DNA from: G963665495 sp963677785
Lineage (GTDB): Bacteria > Desulfobacterota > Desulfovibrionia > Desulfovibrionales > Desulfovibrionaceae
DNA: 64,000 nucleotides
Assembly (NCBI GenBank): GCA_963677785.2
Contig: CAXXDH010000003.1
Span: 868,001 to 932,000, forward strand
Direction of reading: 5' to 3'
Made by a program: the position numbers and the translations under genes. Below are positions 16,981 to 26,428 of the stretch, in pieces. A model generated the notes under the pieces. That model had not been told where the DNA came from. It saw only the letters and a program-made list of their open reading frames with translations, and did no database searches. How positions within the stretch are numbered: position 1 is the stretch's first letter; every line of letters starts with the position of its first letter.

Positions 16981-17236
16981 CAGGGCTGCCGACACATGAA
17001 AACGCAAAATCGCGCCACATACCGGCTGAAAACAACAAGCGGCTCAAATTCTCTAGCCTGTTGGGGCCCGTGAACCGGCCCACAAAAAACTGGTTATTAA
17101 GGCGTTGCGCATCTGCCTTTTTAGGAAACCAAAGACACCCTGAGCAGCCGCCCTGTCAGGATGAGTTTTTCACCCTACGCACACCGATATTTCATTTGTG
17201 CCATTGTGCCTGTAAAATCCAAAGGAAGGTTCCTTT

Positions 17237-17488
17237 ATGCGACACCTTTTCTGCATCACTCTCGCCGCACTGCTTTAGCTGTTTACGCAGTGCATGGCCT
17301 TGGCCGGATGCATTACCTTTCTTGAAAAACTCACAGACCCGGGCGCCCTGGCTAATGAACACCTTGGGAATTCGGTGAGTCTTTCCAACGACGGCGACGT
17401 TGCTCTTGTGGGGGCGGCAGGGTACGGCGACAGTAGCACACATGACACGTCCGGCGCGGCCTATGTGTTTGTCAGTCGTATATTGTAA
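17237..17488 (+). pseudogene. FG-GAP repeat protein, broken by TAG and truncated
   Basis: An ATG at 17237 with AAGGAAGG upstream starts a signal peptide (RHLFCITLAALL) that is interrupted by TAG at 17276-17278. The same frame then continues through LFTQCMALAGC and one FG-GAP/integrin-like repeat (HLGNSVSLSNDGDVALVGAA, ending GAAYVF) before a stop at 17486-17488. Intact relatives carry many such repeats, so both the early stop and the truncation mark a dead gene. Confidence 0.65.
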
Positions 17489-17858
17489 ATAGCTATTGTA
17501 AAGGTTAACAACCATATTATCTATCTGTTTTGGGCCTCCGTTAGGATATTGAATCATCAAAATATGATCTTTTATTTTAGATACATTAAAATCCAATTAA
17601 TTCAGCAATCAATAAATATCTGACCATATTCATAGATGAAATTCTTCGAAAAAAACATGAAACAATTAATGGAACGCCAACACAATAATATTTTTCCTAA
17701 GCGGAGATACAACTTCCATCCCCCAAAATACAACACCTTAATTTTGCAACATTAAACAGCTCGTTAGCCCCCACTTTTCCATTTCCATCCTTCAAGCAAA
17801 TTCTATCCTCCTGAAAATAAGCCTCTTCTCTTACTCTGCTAAATCCCGGCCATACCCC
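17489..17858. other. AT-rich intergenic region
   Basis: 370 bp, strongly AT-rich compared with its neighbours, between the broken FG-GAP gene and marR. No coding sequence, RNA or repeat was recognised; it may be the rest of the decayed gene. Confidence 0.5.
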
Positions 17859-18314
17859 TTAACGTTCGCCCTCCGGGCTTTGCGACAGCCTTTCCTGCAC
17901 CGTACGCAAGACGCGGATAGTTGATTCCACATCGGCGAGCGGCATGTCGGGAAAGATCCGCTGGATGATCTCATATTCGAGCTGCTGCGCGTGTTCGAAC
18001 TTTTCCCGCCCCAACGGGGTGACGAACAGCAGCCGGGCGCGTTTGTGCCTGGGATTGTCCTCAGGGCGGACATAGCCGATTTGCACCAGGTCGTTTATGG
18101 CCACCTGAACGGACTGCCGGGACACCCCTCGCGCATAGGCCAGGTCGGATATCGTCATCGGCCCTCCTTCGAGCAGATATGCGATGTTCTTGGCTTGCGC
18201 GGACGTGAGCCCGCTCGCCTGATGCACCGATTCCTCCACTTCCTCTACCGATTTCCAGGCTCCGAACAACGTACGGAACATCCCATGGAGCGTCTTTCCT
18301 TCTGCGTATTTCAT
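17859..18314 (-). CDS. MarR-family transcriptional regulator
   Basis: 151 residues. Winged-helix MarR features: LTSAQAKNIAYLLEGGPMTI, SDLAYARGVSRQSVQVAIND, LVQIGYVRPEDNPRHKRARL (wing), LLFVTPLGREKFEHAQQ. It binds DNA as a dimer and usually responds to small aromatics or oxidants. It is divergent from the molybdopterin oxidoreductase, and two nested inverted repeats overlap its -35 region, so it most likely represses both itself and that enzyme gene. Confidence 0.9.
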   Translation of the reverse strand: MKYAEGKTLHGMFRTLFGAWKSVEEVEESVHQASGLTSAQAKNIAYLLEGGPMTISDLAYARGVSRQSVQVAINDLVQIGYVRPEDNPRHKRARLLFVTPLGREKFEHAQQLEYEIIQRIFPDMPLADVESTIRVLRTVQERLSQSPEGER

Positions 18315-18340
18315 TGTTCAAAAATAGCATTTCCGAGTTG

Positions 18341-18370
18341 TATATGCAAATCTGATTGACAAGTTGTCAA
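18341..18370 (-). promoter_or_regulatory. candidate marR promoter
   Basis: On the minus strand TTGACA (18365-18370) is followed by 18 bp and CATATA (18341-18346). The -35 box lies within the nested operator, which fits autorepression. Confidence 0.45.
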
Positions 18371-18383
18371 TCTAGTTGACAAC
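18356..18383. promoter_or_regulatory. nested inverted repeats, probable MarR operator
   Basis: Two overlapping perfect dyads: TTGACAA-G-TTGTCAA (18356-18370) and GTTGTCAA-TCTAG-TTGACAAC (18363-18383). They share the TTGTCAA half-site and lie between the divergent marR and oxidoreductase genes. Confidence 0.7.
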
Positions 18384-18513
18384 TTTTTGGAAAATGATTA
18401 CCCCACACGTAACGGCGACAGAACGAGCTGCCTGCCCGCTGTTCGAGAACACCTTGATATGCAACGCAACTGCGGACTCCATCAGGTCTGCGCGGACACG
18501 AGAGGAAACATCA

Positions 18514-20904
18514 ATGAAAAAGCCCCGAAGCACCTCCAACAGCACCCGCACGATACGCACTTATTGCGCGCAATGTTTCAGCAATTGTCCGGTGGTGGCG
18601 CATATCGAAAACGGCCGGTTCGTCAGGGTCAGCCCGGACAAGGAGCATCCTTTTCACAGGCCGCTTTGTCCCAAGGGTTTTGCAGGTCCGGAACTGGTGG
18701 CCAGCGACCAGCGGCTGACCCATCCCATGAAACGCGTCACTCCAAAAGGGGCAAAGGAGCCCGCCTGGGAACGTATCTCCTGGGAAGAGGCTCTGGACAC
18801 CATTGCCCGCAATATGACGCGGATAAAGCAACAACACGGACCCGAGGCCTTTGTCTTCTCCCAGACCAACGTCTCCTCGCCCCTGTGGGAGCTCACGGCC
18901 TTTATCCGGCGTCTGGCAAACCTCTACGGTACGCCCAATCACATGACCACGACCCACATCTGCAACTGGCACAGGGACAATGGCTCGGCCCTGACCTTCG
19001 GCAAGCCGGGCGACGAATTTGCCGCAGGATGGCCCGACTTTACAAATACGCGCTGCATGCTGATCTGGGGGCACAACCCGGCCAATACCTTGAATGCGTA
19101 CAAGCACCAGATCAACGCTGCCCTGAAGCGCAAGGCAAAGCTCATCGTGGTGGACCCGAGGCGAACAAAGACTGCGGCCAAGGCCGACAGCTGGCTGCAG
19201 ATCAAACCAGGAACCGACGGCGCGCTGGCCCTGGGGATGATTCACGTGATGCTGCAAAACGGCTGGCATGACACGGAATTCGTACGCAACTGGACAAACG
19301 CCCCGCTGCTGGTGCGTTGCGACACCGGGGATCTTCTGCGTACGCAGGCCTTGCGTACGGGGTGCGAAGACGACAACGCCTTTGCGTTCGTTGATTCCCT
19401 GACCCGACAGGTCGTGCCGTACGTTCCCGGCGAAAAATCGGAGTGTAGGCCGGAATTGGATGCGGCAGTCGACGTTCTTCTGGCCAACGGCCGGACGGTA
19501 GCCTGCAAAACCGTATTCGCTCTGCTCAGGGAGTCCGTGAGCCGCTATACGCCGGAATACGTTGAGACCGTGACCACCATCCCCGCGAAACAGCTTGTGG
19601 AAACGGTCCGCATGATTGTCGCAAACAGCCCGGCAAGCTGGTACTCCTTCAACGGCGTGGAACAGAATATCAACGCAACGCAGACGAACCGCGCCATCTG
19701 TCTTTTCTACGCGTTGACCGGAGACTTCGACAAACAGGGCGGCAACCATGTCAACTCACTGCTGCCGCCGTTGGACTATCCCTTCGGCTTTGAGTTCGTG
19801 ACCCCTGAGATGTTTCGGAAAAATCTTGCGCTGCCGCAGCATCCCCTCGGTCCGGCGGGAACCATCATGGGCGTCCCGCCGCATCTGGTCTGCAAGGCCA
19901 TCGAGGCAGGCGTCCCGTACCCGGTCAAGGCGCTGATGGTTTTCGGAGCCAATACGATTTCGGCCAATCCCGACAGCGCGGCCATTGCAGCCGCCCTGAA
20001 AAAGCTCGAATTCCATGTCCATATCGAACATTTCCTACCCCCCACCGCCGAACTGGCGGACATTGTCCTGCCGTCAACAAGCTTTTGGGAATCCAGCCGC
20101 GTAGGATACCCGCTGGCCTTCCGGGAAAACAACTGGGTGATCCAATGGTGTGAAGCCGTAGCCGAACCTCGCGGAGAAAGCAGAGACGTACTTTGGATAC
20201 TCTTCGAACTCGCAAAGCGCCTTGGTTATTCGGAGAACTTCTGGAACGGCAGCCTGGATGCCGCTTTCGAGGCGATGCTGCAACCGACGGGCATCTCCCT
20301 TGAAGACCTGAAAAAGGCGGAGGGCGGAGTGTTCCTCCAGGGGCCGCTGGCGTATCAACAGTACCGGGAAAACGGGTTCAGTGGCATGACAGGCCGCGTT
20401 GAGCTGTTTTCGCAACTCATGAAGGACTCCGGCCATGCCCCGCTCCCCGAATGGACCGATCCGCTTTCGGTTTTCGAAAAGGCCGGCATACGCGGCGAGG
20501 ACTACCCCTTTCTGCTGATAACCGCCAAACTCCGCGAATTTTGCCAGTCCCAGCACAGGGTCCTGCCTTGCCTCAGAAAACGGCATCCCAAGCCGTTTCT
20601 GGAAATAAACGAGGACCAGGCCCGGACCATGGACATCAACGAAGGCGACATGGTGTCGCTGGCTACCGCCCACGGCGCGATCCGGCTGGAGGCAAAGCCG
20701 ACTCCGGACATCGGTGCGGATGTCGTCTGCACCCAGCACGGCTGGTGGCAGGCCTGCCCGGAGATCGACCAACCCGGACAGGATATCTATACGCAAGAGG
20801 GGGCAAATGCGAACCTGCTCCTGAGCGTCGATTTCACCGACAACCTAAGCGGTTCGGTACATATGCGGGGAGTTCCCTGCAAGGTACGCAAGGAAGAAAA
20901 GTAA
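18514..20904 (+). CDS. molybdopterin-dependent oxidoreductase (DMSO reductase family)
   Basis: 796 residues from ATG 18514 (AGAGGAAA upstream). The N-terminal Fe-S motif is C18, C21, C25, C52, followed by the Mo/W-bis-MGD domains; C150 in HICNWHRDNG is the likely metal ligand. LIVVDPRRTKTAAKAD and the GTDGALALGMIHVM segment are MGD contacts, and the C-terminal domain ends MRGVPC. There is no Tat signal, so it is cytoplasmic. The layout resembles acetylene hydratase and pyrogallol transhydroxylase, but the Asp next to the second Cys that acetylene hydratase needs is Phe22, so that activity is unlikely. Controlled probably by the divergent MarR. Confidence 0.85.
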   Translation: MKKPRSTSNSTRTIRTYCAQCFSNCPVVAHIENGRFVRVSPDKEHPFHRPLCPKGFAGPELVASDQRLTHPMKRVTPKGAKEPAWERISWEEALDTIARNMTRIKQQHGPEAFVFSQTNVSSPLWELTAFIRRLANLYGTPNHMTTTHICNWHRDNGSALTFGKPGDEFAAGWPDFTNTRCMLIWGHNPANTLNAYKHQINAALKRKAKLIVVDPRRTKTAAKADSWLQIKPGTDGALALGMIHVMLQNGWHDTEFVRNWTNAPLLVRCDTGDLLRTQALRTGCEDDNAFAFVDSLTRQVVPYVPGEKSECRPELDAAVDVLLANGRTVACKTVFALLRESVSRYTPEYVETVTTIPAKQLVETVRMIVANSPASWYSFNGVEQNINATQTNRAICLFYALTGDFDKQGGNHVNSLLPPLDYPFGFEFVTPEMFRKNLALPQHPLGPAGTIMGVPPHLVCKAIEAGVPYPVKALMVFGANTISANPDSAAIAAALKKLEFHVHIEHFLPPTAELADIVLPSTSFWESSRVGYPLAFRENNWVIQWCEAVAEPRGESRDVLWILFELAKRLGYSENFWNGSLDAAFEAMLQPTGISLEDLKKAEGGVFLQGPLAYQQYRENGFSGMTGRVELFSQLMKDSGHAPLPEWTDPLSVFEKAGIRGEDYPFLLITAKLREFCQSQHRVLPCLRKRHPKPFLEINEDQARTMDINEGDMVSLATAHGAIRLEAKPTPDIGADVVCTQHGWWQACPEIDQPGQDIYTQEGANANLLLSVDFTDNLSGSVHMRGVPCKVRKEEK

Positions 20905-21281
20905 CCCTGGGCGGGAACTATTGACATATTGATGAGGCGTACTTTTGGCCAAACGCGTCAGATTTTCTTGTTGCACAAGCAATTGCAGAGGCGAGTAAAA
21001 AGCCATGTAGCGCAACGGACGTCCATCTTTCATTGCCAATAGCGGATTCTGACTCAAAAGGACTGCAAGGCGCTGCTTCCGCATTTGGGTCCGCCGACGT
21101 GCAGGAGGAGTGTATTCATTCTTCAAGCCATTACTTTGAGAAATCTGTACTGCATCAACACCGAAGGGGCTTCACGGACTCCTCCCCAATATGACAGAAA
21201 TCCGTACGCAATAAAAAACCCCGCTCAGAGGCGGGGATTATAATTGCGTACGCGTTGCAGAGCCCTTTTTCAGGAACGCGT
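20905..21281. other. intergenic region between oxidoreductase and cheV
   Basis: 377 bp between convergent genes. It contains the cheV terminator at 21214-21237; nothing else could be identified with confidence. Confidence 0.5.
21214..21237 (-). terminator. intrinsic terminator of cheV
   Basis: On the minus strand a 6-bp stem CCCCGC/GCGGGG with a 6-nt loop is followed by T6 (plus-strand A run at 21214-21219). It lies 45 bp past the cheV stop. Confidence 0.85.
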
Positions 21282-22256
21282 TCAGTCCACCATATGCATT
21301 TTGTCCCCGAGGCGTTCTTCTATCAAGGCTTTGGCCTTGGTCGCCAGAGAGGTGACTTCGGGCTTGGAAACCTGTTCGTCCGCGCCCACGGATTCGCCCT
21401 TGTGGCGTAGTTTGTCCGTAATGATGGAGGAAAACAGAATCACGGGCAGGTCCTTGAGCAACGGATCGGTTTTGATGCGCTTGGTCAGATTGTGTCCGTC
21501 CATGCTGGGCATTTCAATGTCAGATACCACCACCTGCAGGTAATCGTACACCTGGCGTTTTTCCTGCTCGGCCGTGGTCTTGACTTCCTGCAGTTTTTCC
21601 CAGGCATCCCGGCCGTTGGTAAAAGCCTCCACCTCGAAGTTGGCCTTTTGCAGCATATCTTTGAGCATGGCGCGAATCAGCCCGGAATCTTCTGCAATTA
21701 TGGCGCGGTAGGTGCGGTTGGCGCTCCAGTCGATGGCCTCGTCCAGGCGCAGCCCCAGGGCCGGGTTGAGGTCGGCAACGATTTTTTCCAGGTCCAGCAG
21801 AAAGACGATACGCCCTTCGAGCTTGACCACGCCGGTGACGGAGTTGGAGCAGATGGAAGCGACATAGGTGCTCGGCGGTTCGACCTGTTCCCAACTGATG
21901 CGGTGAATGCGGGTCACACCCGTGACCATGAAGGCAGTGGTTACATTGTTGAACTCGGTGACAATGACCTTGGGCGGCTCTTTCTCAACCCGCTGTTTGC
22001 CCAGCCAGACGCTCAAATCCACAATGGGAATGATATGCGACCGCTGATTGAACGCCCCGAGCACTGACGGATGGTTCACTTCCGGCATGCCCGTAATATT
22101 GGGCATACGGATGATTTCCAGCACTTTTGCGACGTTTACGCCGTAATATCCTTTGTAAGGAGCTTCACCTTCTGCTTCCGCTTCTTCTTCGAGGTAGAAC
22201 TCTACAATCTCCAGCTCGTTGGTGCCGGCTTCAAGAAGGATATTCGTCTGGTCCAT
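21282..22256 (-). CDS. cheV: chemotaxis protein CheV
   Basis: 324 residues: a CheW-like adaptor domain (about 12-170; VNVAKVLEIIRMPNITGMPE, HIIPIVDLSVWLG) fused to a response-regulator receiver domain (about 187-310; IIAEDSGLIRAMLKDML, phospho-Asp in VVSDIEMPSMDGH, switch Thr/Ser in LFSSI, Lys in EQVSKPE). CheV links chemoreceptors to CheA and tunes adaptation through phosphorylation. It stands as a single gene on the minus strand with its own terminator; a chemoreceptor gene is 2 kb upstream. Confidence 0.95.
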   Translation of the reverse strand: MDQTNILLEAGTNELEIVEFYLEEEAEAEGEAPYKGYYGVNVAKVLEIIRMPNITGMPEVNHPSVLGAFNQRSHIIPIVDLSVWLGKQRVEKEPPKVIVTEFNNVTTAFMVTGVTRIHRISWEQVEPPSTYVASICSNSVTGVVKLEGRIVFLLDLEKIVADLNPALGLRLDEAIDWSANRTYRAIIAEDSGLIRAMLKDMLQKANFEVEAFTNGRDAWEKLQEVKTTAEQEKRQVYDYLQVVVSDIEMPSMDGHNLTKRIKTDPLLKDLPVILFSSIITDKLRHKGESVGADEQVSKPEVTSLATKAKALIEERLGDKMHMVD

Positions 22257-22311
22257 TGGTCTGCCTCCATTAGGGGCTTCAGGTCATTTCGAAATCAGGC
22301 AATGCTACAGT

Positions 22312-23157
22312 CTACCCTTGAAAAAGAATTCCTTCAATATCGTCAATGACTTTTTTTGGCGTTGAGGCCCCTGCCGTCAGGCCCACCTCGGAAAAAACGC
22401 GCAATTTGTCCATGGGCAGCTGGTCGCCTGTTTCCACATGAACGCAAAATATGCCCTGATCCGCTGCCACGGAGGCCAGCCGACGCGTATTGCCGCTTTC
22501 AAATCCGCCTACGACAACCATTGCCTTGACATGCTGTGCTATCTTCAGCGCTTCCTGCTGCCGCTCCTTGGTGGCGTCGCAAATGGTATTCAATACGGGC
22601 GTGTCTTTGCCGAACCGCTTGAGCATCTTCACTTTGATCACTTCGAATTCCTGCCGGTCCTGGGTGGTTTGCGCGGCCAGAAAGCAGGGTGTGTCAGGGG
22701 AAACTTCCAGCGCGTCAAAGGCCTCGGCCGAATCAAAGACCAGATTGTCCGGAAAAGCGTAGCTGCGCAGCCCGAGTACTTCCGGATGATCTTCCTCGCC
22801 GTAGAGCAGCAGAAAGCGCCCCCTCTCGGATTGTTCCCGAATAAAGATCTGCGCACGCTTCACTTTCGGACAAGTGGCGTCCACGATGGTCACGTTGCGT
22901 TCGCGCAGCTGGGCTTCCTTGTGCATGGGGATGCCGTGCGCCCGGATGACCGCTTTGCTGCCCGGAGGAATATCCTCCACATTTGATGCGCGCTGCACGC
23001 CGCGCCGCGCATAGTCTTCCAGTACCTGCGGATTATGGATAATGGGGCCAAGAGTGTATATGGGGCCCTCATTCTCCGCAACAACCCTGTCAAGCTTGCG
23101 CAACGCCAGGTCCACGCCCATGCAGAAACCAGCGGTGTCCGCGCGTATCACTTTCAT
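22312..23157 (-). CDS. ispH: 4-hydroxy-3-methylbut-2-enyl diphosphate reductase
   Basis: 281 residues from ATG 23157. Conserved Fe-S ligands and active-site parts are visible: TAGFCMGVDLAL (Cys13), GPIIHNPQVLEDY, VIRAHGIP, VDATCPKV (Cys), TQTTQD-like AAQTTQDRQEF, and TICDATKERQ (third Cys). IspH makes IPP and DMAPP in the last MEP-pathway step. The start overlaps the dus stop by 4 bp (ATGA), so the two are translationally coupled. Confidence 0.96.
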   Translation of the reverse strand: MKVIRADTAGFCMGVDLALRKLDRVVAENEGPIYTLGPIIHNPQVLEDYARRGVQRASNVEDIPPGSKAVIRAHGIPMHKEAQLRERNVTIVDATCPKVKRAQIFIREQSERGRFLLLYGEEDHPEVLGLRSYAFPDNLVFDSAEAFDALEVSPDTPCFLAAQTTQDRQEFEVIKVKMLKRFGKDTPVLNTICDATKERQQEALKIAQHVKAMVVVGGFESGNTRRLASVAADQGIFCVHVETGDQLPMDKLRVFSEVGLTAGASTPKKVIDDIEGILFQG

Positions 23158-24164
23158 AGTTTTGTTCCCGTATCGGATTGCTCCTCCAGCTGCTCCTGGA
23201 AAAGCGCTTTTAACGCACTCCAATCCTTACATGACACGACACGTTTACGCAATGCGCGCGCATCCGCCACATGGCGCAAATAGCGCGGAGCGAAGAAACG
23301 CATTTTCAGAAAAGCCGTATACGGATTGCCATGGCTGTGCGCCAGTTCGCAGTGGCGCAGAAACAGCTGCATCAGCGTTTTGCGGTCACGCAGCCCGTCG
23401 CCGTCGGCATCCTGTTCGGAACGCCTCTGCAAGAGATTCAGAAATCTGTTGAAAATGGCCGGATCAGTCAACGCGCCGCGGGCGAACATCACTCCGTCCG
23501 CTCCGGTTTCCTCCAGGCAGCGAACGCCATCCTCCGCGGACAACAGATCACCGCTGGCCAGGACCGGAATACGCATCTGTTGTTTGAGGCGCCGTATGCT
23601 TTCCCAATGAGCCCGGCCCGAAAAGCCCTGTTTGGCGTATCGCGGATGCAGCGTAAGCCAGGCGACTCCCAGATGCTCCAGTTCTGAAGCGATTTCCGGA
23701 TACCTGTCGTCCTGCATGGCCCAGCCCAGACGCAGTTTGACGCCCACGGCTCCCGCGCCCGCCTGGGCCACAATGGACCTGACCACGGCGTAGAGCACGT
23801 CCGGCGTACGCAGCATGGCCGCTCCGCAGCCTGTTTTGCAGACTTTGGGGACCGAGCAGCCGACGTTGAGATCGAAGGTGCGGAATCCGCGCCGCAGCAG
23901 ATCTTCCATGGCCTGGGACATGATCTCGGGTTCCGAACCGTAAACCTGGGCCACCAGGGGCGTATCCTCCGGGCAGGTGCCCAGCAAAGCCTCGGTGCCC
24001 GGGCTCTTGTGGGTGAGTCCTCGGGCGCTGATCATCTCGGTACAGGCGCAGGCGGCGCCGTACTCGCGGCAAAGCATCCGAAAAGGCAAATCCGAGTAGC
24101 CGGCCAGCGGCGCCAGCCAGGGGTGGTCCGGCCCTATGGGGGGGGTGTTGTTTTGCGTATTCAT
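23154..24164 (-). CDS. dus: tRNA-dihydrouridine synthase
   Basis: About 336 residues from ATG 24164, the most compact start; no clear ribosome site precedes this or the ATG at 24179. Dus features: WLAPLAGYSDLPFRMLCREY, TEMISARGL, VAQVYGSEPEIM, DLNVGCSVPKVCKTGCGAAM (catalytic Cys), VGVKLRLGW, TLHPRYAKQGFSG, PVLASGDL, GVMFARGAL. FMN-dependent reduction of uridine in tRNA. Upstream of and overlapping ispH. Confidence 0.93.
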   Translation of the reverse strand: MNTQNNTPPIGPDHPWLAPLAGYSDLPFRMLCREYGAACACTEMISARGLTHKSPGTEALLGTCPEDTPLVAQVYGSEPEIMSQAMEDLLRRGFRTFDLNVGCSVPKVCKTGCGAAMLRTPDVLYAVVRSIVAQAGAGAVGVKLRLGWAMQDDRYPEIASELEHLGVAWLTLHPRYAKQGFSGRAHWESIRRLKQQMRIPVLASGDLLSAEDGVRCLEETGADGVMFARGALTDPAIFNRFLNLLQRRSEQDADGDGLRDRKTLMQLFLRHCELAHSHGNPYTAFLKMRFFAPRYLRHVADARALRKRVVSCKDWSALKALFQEQLEEQSDTGTKL

Positions 24165-24303
24165 ACGGAAGAAAGGCATAGGCACGAGCTGCAGGGAAGT
24201 CAATATTCAGACCGCTCAAGCGCTTTGTTCTGCAGTGCGGCGGCGTTTTGGATGACGGCAATGACTACCGGCAAAGGGATTCCGCATTTTTTCCTCGCGT
24301 CCC

Positions 24304-24342
24304 AAAAAACCGCCCGGAGCAATAACGTCTCCTGCTCCGGGC
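24304..24342 (-). terminator. intrinsic terminator of the chemoreceptor gene
   Basis: Perfect 10-bp stem TGCCCGGAGCA-type (24312-24321 with 24333-24342), 11-nt loop, then GG and T6 on the minus strand, 34 bp past the chemoreceptor stop. Confidence 0.88.
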
Positions 24343-24376
24343 AGCCTCGGATGTTCGGACACAGCAATACGGGATA

Positions 24377-26428
24377 TTACTGTTTCATTTGTTCAATGAT
24401 GGTGCGCAGCCGGTCTGAAAGTTCGGCCAAAGCTTCGATGGCCGATGCCGACTGTACCATGGCGTCGGCGGTTTCATTGGCGATGCTGTTGATCTCGTCC
24501 GTGCCGCGATTGATCTGCTCGGAAGTCGCGGATTGTTCTTCCGCGGCCGTGGCTATGGCCTGCACCTGGTCCACCGTATTGCCTATGATATCGAGAATAC
24601 GGGAAAGCGCCTCTCTCGCTTCACGGGTCAGCCCTGTGCTGGTGGACACCATCTGGGAGGTGTGTTGCATGGATTCGAGGCTTTTGTTGGTGCTGCTTTG
24701 AATGGCGTTGATGGCGCTGCCGACTTCCTGCGTCGCGGTCATTGTTTTTTCGGCCAGTTTTCTGACCTCATCGGCGACCACAGCGAATCCCCTGCCCGCT
24801 TCTCCCGCGCGGGCTGCCTCGATGGCGGCATTAAGCGCCAGAAGGTTGGTCTGGTCGGCGATGTCGCTGATCACTGTCATTATCTGGCCGATGGACTGAG
24901 CCTGTTCGCCCAACTCGGCCATTTCCGAATTCAGCTTGTCCGTTTCCCGGTTCAGCTGGTCGATGGATTTCGTGACACTCTCGACAACCTCTCCGCCCTC
25001 TTCGGCCTGTTGCCTGGCCAGATCCGCATTTTCCGCGGCACTGGAGGCGTTGCTGGCTATTTCCAACACCGTGACGTTCATTTGCTCCATGGCCGTCGCG
25101 GTTTCGGCCGTACGTTCGCGCTGCACTTCTGAACCTTTTCGGGACTCCTGTATCTGCGAATTGAGTTCTTCTGAGGCGGAAGCGATTTGCACGACGATCT
25201 GCTCGAGATTCTGCGCCGCCTGCAGCATGCCCTCCTGTTTAGCTCGCTCAGCCTGCCGCTGGGCCTCCTCCGCCTTGCGGGTGGCTTCCATGGCTTCTTC
25301 CGCTTTACTTTTGGCCATGGCGCTTTGCTCGGTTATTTCATCGATTTTCAAGCGCAGGTTCGCAGCCATGGTTTTGAACGCCCGCGCAAGCTCGCCGATT
25401 TCATCCTGTTTATTCGCCAGGGCTTCGGGTACGTCGATATCCGTGGATCCGGCAGCAATCCTGGACGCATTGTCGACAGAATTATGAATGGCTTGAACGA
25501 TCCTGCGTACGATCAAAAAGATAACGGCTGCGGCAATGGCAATGATGATAATGGCGCCGACAACCGCCATGTTGCGCATGTTTTTCAAGGGAGCGAGCAA
25601 TTCCCCGAGAGGGGCCGAAACCGCTATGCGCCAGCGAGGTATTTCCGCTCTGCCGAAAATCATCACCTTCCATTGCTTCTGTTCCGGATAATAGTATTTA
25701 ACAGTACCTGACTCCTGTCCAAGTATTGCCTTGCCGTAATCTCTGTCGGCAATGCTTTTCTTCATGACTAGCTCTTTCTCCGGATGGCCGATAATCATAC
25801 CCGTATCGTCCACGGCGAACGTATACCCATGCTCACCGATCTTGATCGGCGCGAGTATGGAGTCGTAGAGAGTCGAAAAGGTCATGACCTGAAGCAACAC
25901 ACCAAGCACTTCTCCTGCGTCGTTTTTAACCGGCGTAGAAATCACAACAACAGGCTGGCCTGTGCGTTTGGAAAGCAACGGCTGCGAAATGAACGTCTCG
26001 CCGCGCATGGAGGCTTTGAAATAATCCCGCGTCGAAAGATCGATATTGTTGTCGTCCGGGGATGTTCCCGCTAGGATTTTACCTGTCGCATCAGCCAGTT
26101 CCACATCAAACAAAGAAGGAAAATCCTTTAGGGTGGTTGCGGCAAACGCTTCGACGTCCTGTCTGGCTGTTGCATCACCTTCCAGAGTCTTCACAAAATG
26201 CTTGTCTTTGCTCCAATTCTTCAGCCGGGCTGCAGAAGACTTGAACCAGGCATCCACATTACGTACCGCCGCGTCCCGTTCTCTGCTGATTGACCGGATG
26301 ATTTCTTCTTCAAGCAGGTCCGACGATTTCCAATACGTAAAAAACTGTAGTGCAGTGATCCCGATGACCATGACACAGAGTACGGGTACAAGCAGCTGTC
26401 CCTGCAACTTGAGTCTGAATGAAACCAT
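24377..26428 (-). CDS. methyl-accepting chemotaxis protein with Cache sensor
   Basis: 683 residues with an AAGGAGGGGG site before ATG 26428. Order: N-terminal membrane helix (LLVPVLCVMVIGITALQFF), periplasmic dCache domain (about 35-280; DYFKASMRGETFISQPLL, VISTPVKNDAGEVLGVLL), second membrane helix (VVGAIIIIAIAAAVIFLIV, near 290-310), HAMP, a coiled coil rich in Ala/Glu, and the signalling tip (IGQIMTVISDIADQTNLLAL, EAARAGEAGRGFAVVADEVR). No C-terminal CheR-binding pentapeptide is seen. It senses a small ligand in the periplasm and controls CheA. Confidence 0.96.
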   Translation of the reverse strand: MVSFRLKLQGQLLVPVLCVMVIGITALQFFTYWKSSDLLEEEIIRSISRERDAAVRNVDAWFKSSAARLKNWSKDKHFVKTLEGDATARQDVEAFAATTLKDFPSLFDVELADATGKILAGTSPDDNNIDLSTRDYFKASMRGETFISQPLLSKRTGQPVVVISTPVKNDAGEVLGVLLQVMTFSTLYDSILAPIKIGEHGYTFAVDDTGMIIGHPEKELVMKKSIADRDYGKAILGQESGTVKYYYPEQKQWKVMIFGRAEIPRWRIAVSAPLGELLAPLKNMRNMAVVGAIIIIAIAAAVIFLIVRRIVQAIHNSVDNASRIAAGSTDIDVPEALANKQDEIGELARAFKTMAANLRLKIDEITEQSAMAKSKAEEAMEATRKAEEAQRQAERAKQEGMLQAAQNLEQIVVQIASASEELNSQIQESRKGSEVQRERTAETATAMEQMNVTVLEIASNASSAAENADLARQQAEEGGEVVESVTKSIDQLNRETDKLNSEMAELGEQAQSIGQIMTVISDIADQTNLLALNAAIEAARAGEAGRGFAVVADEVRKLAEKTMTATQEVGSAINAIQSSTNKSLESMQHTSQMVSTSTGLTREAREALSRILDIIGNTVDQVQAIATAAEEQSATSEQINRGTDEINSIANETADAMVQSASAIEALAELSDRLRTIIEQMKQ

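Noticed and set aside
18514..20904. Annotation as acetylene hydratase
   Set aside because: The essential Asp next to the second Fe-S Cys is Phe22 and the residue after the metal Cys differs, so only the broader family is claimed.
20845..21126. Minus-strand frame of 93 codons after the molybdopterin oxidoreductase
   Set aside because: Overlaps the 3' end of that gene antisense, no ribosome site or recognised family; perhaps a remnant, but not supportable.
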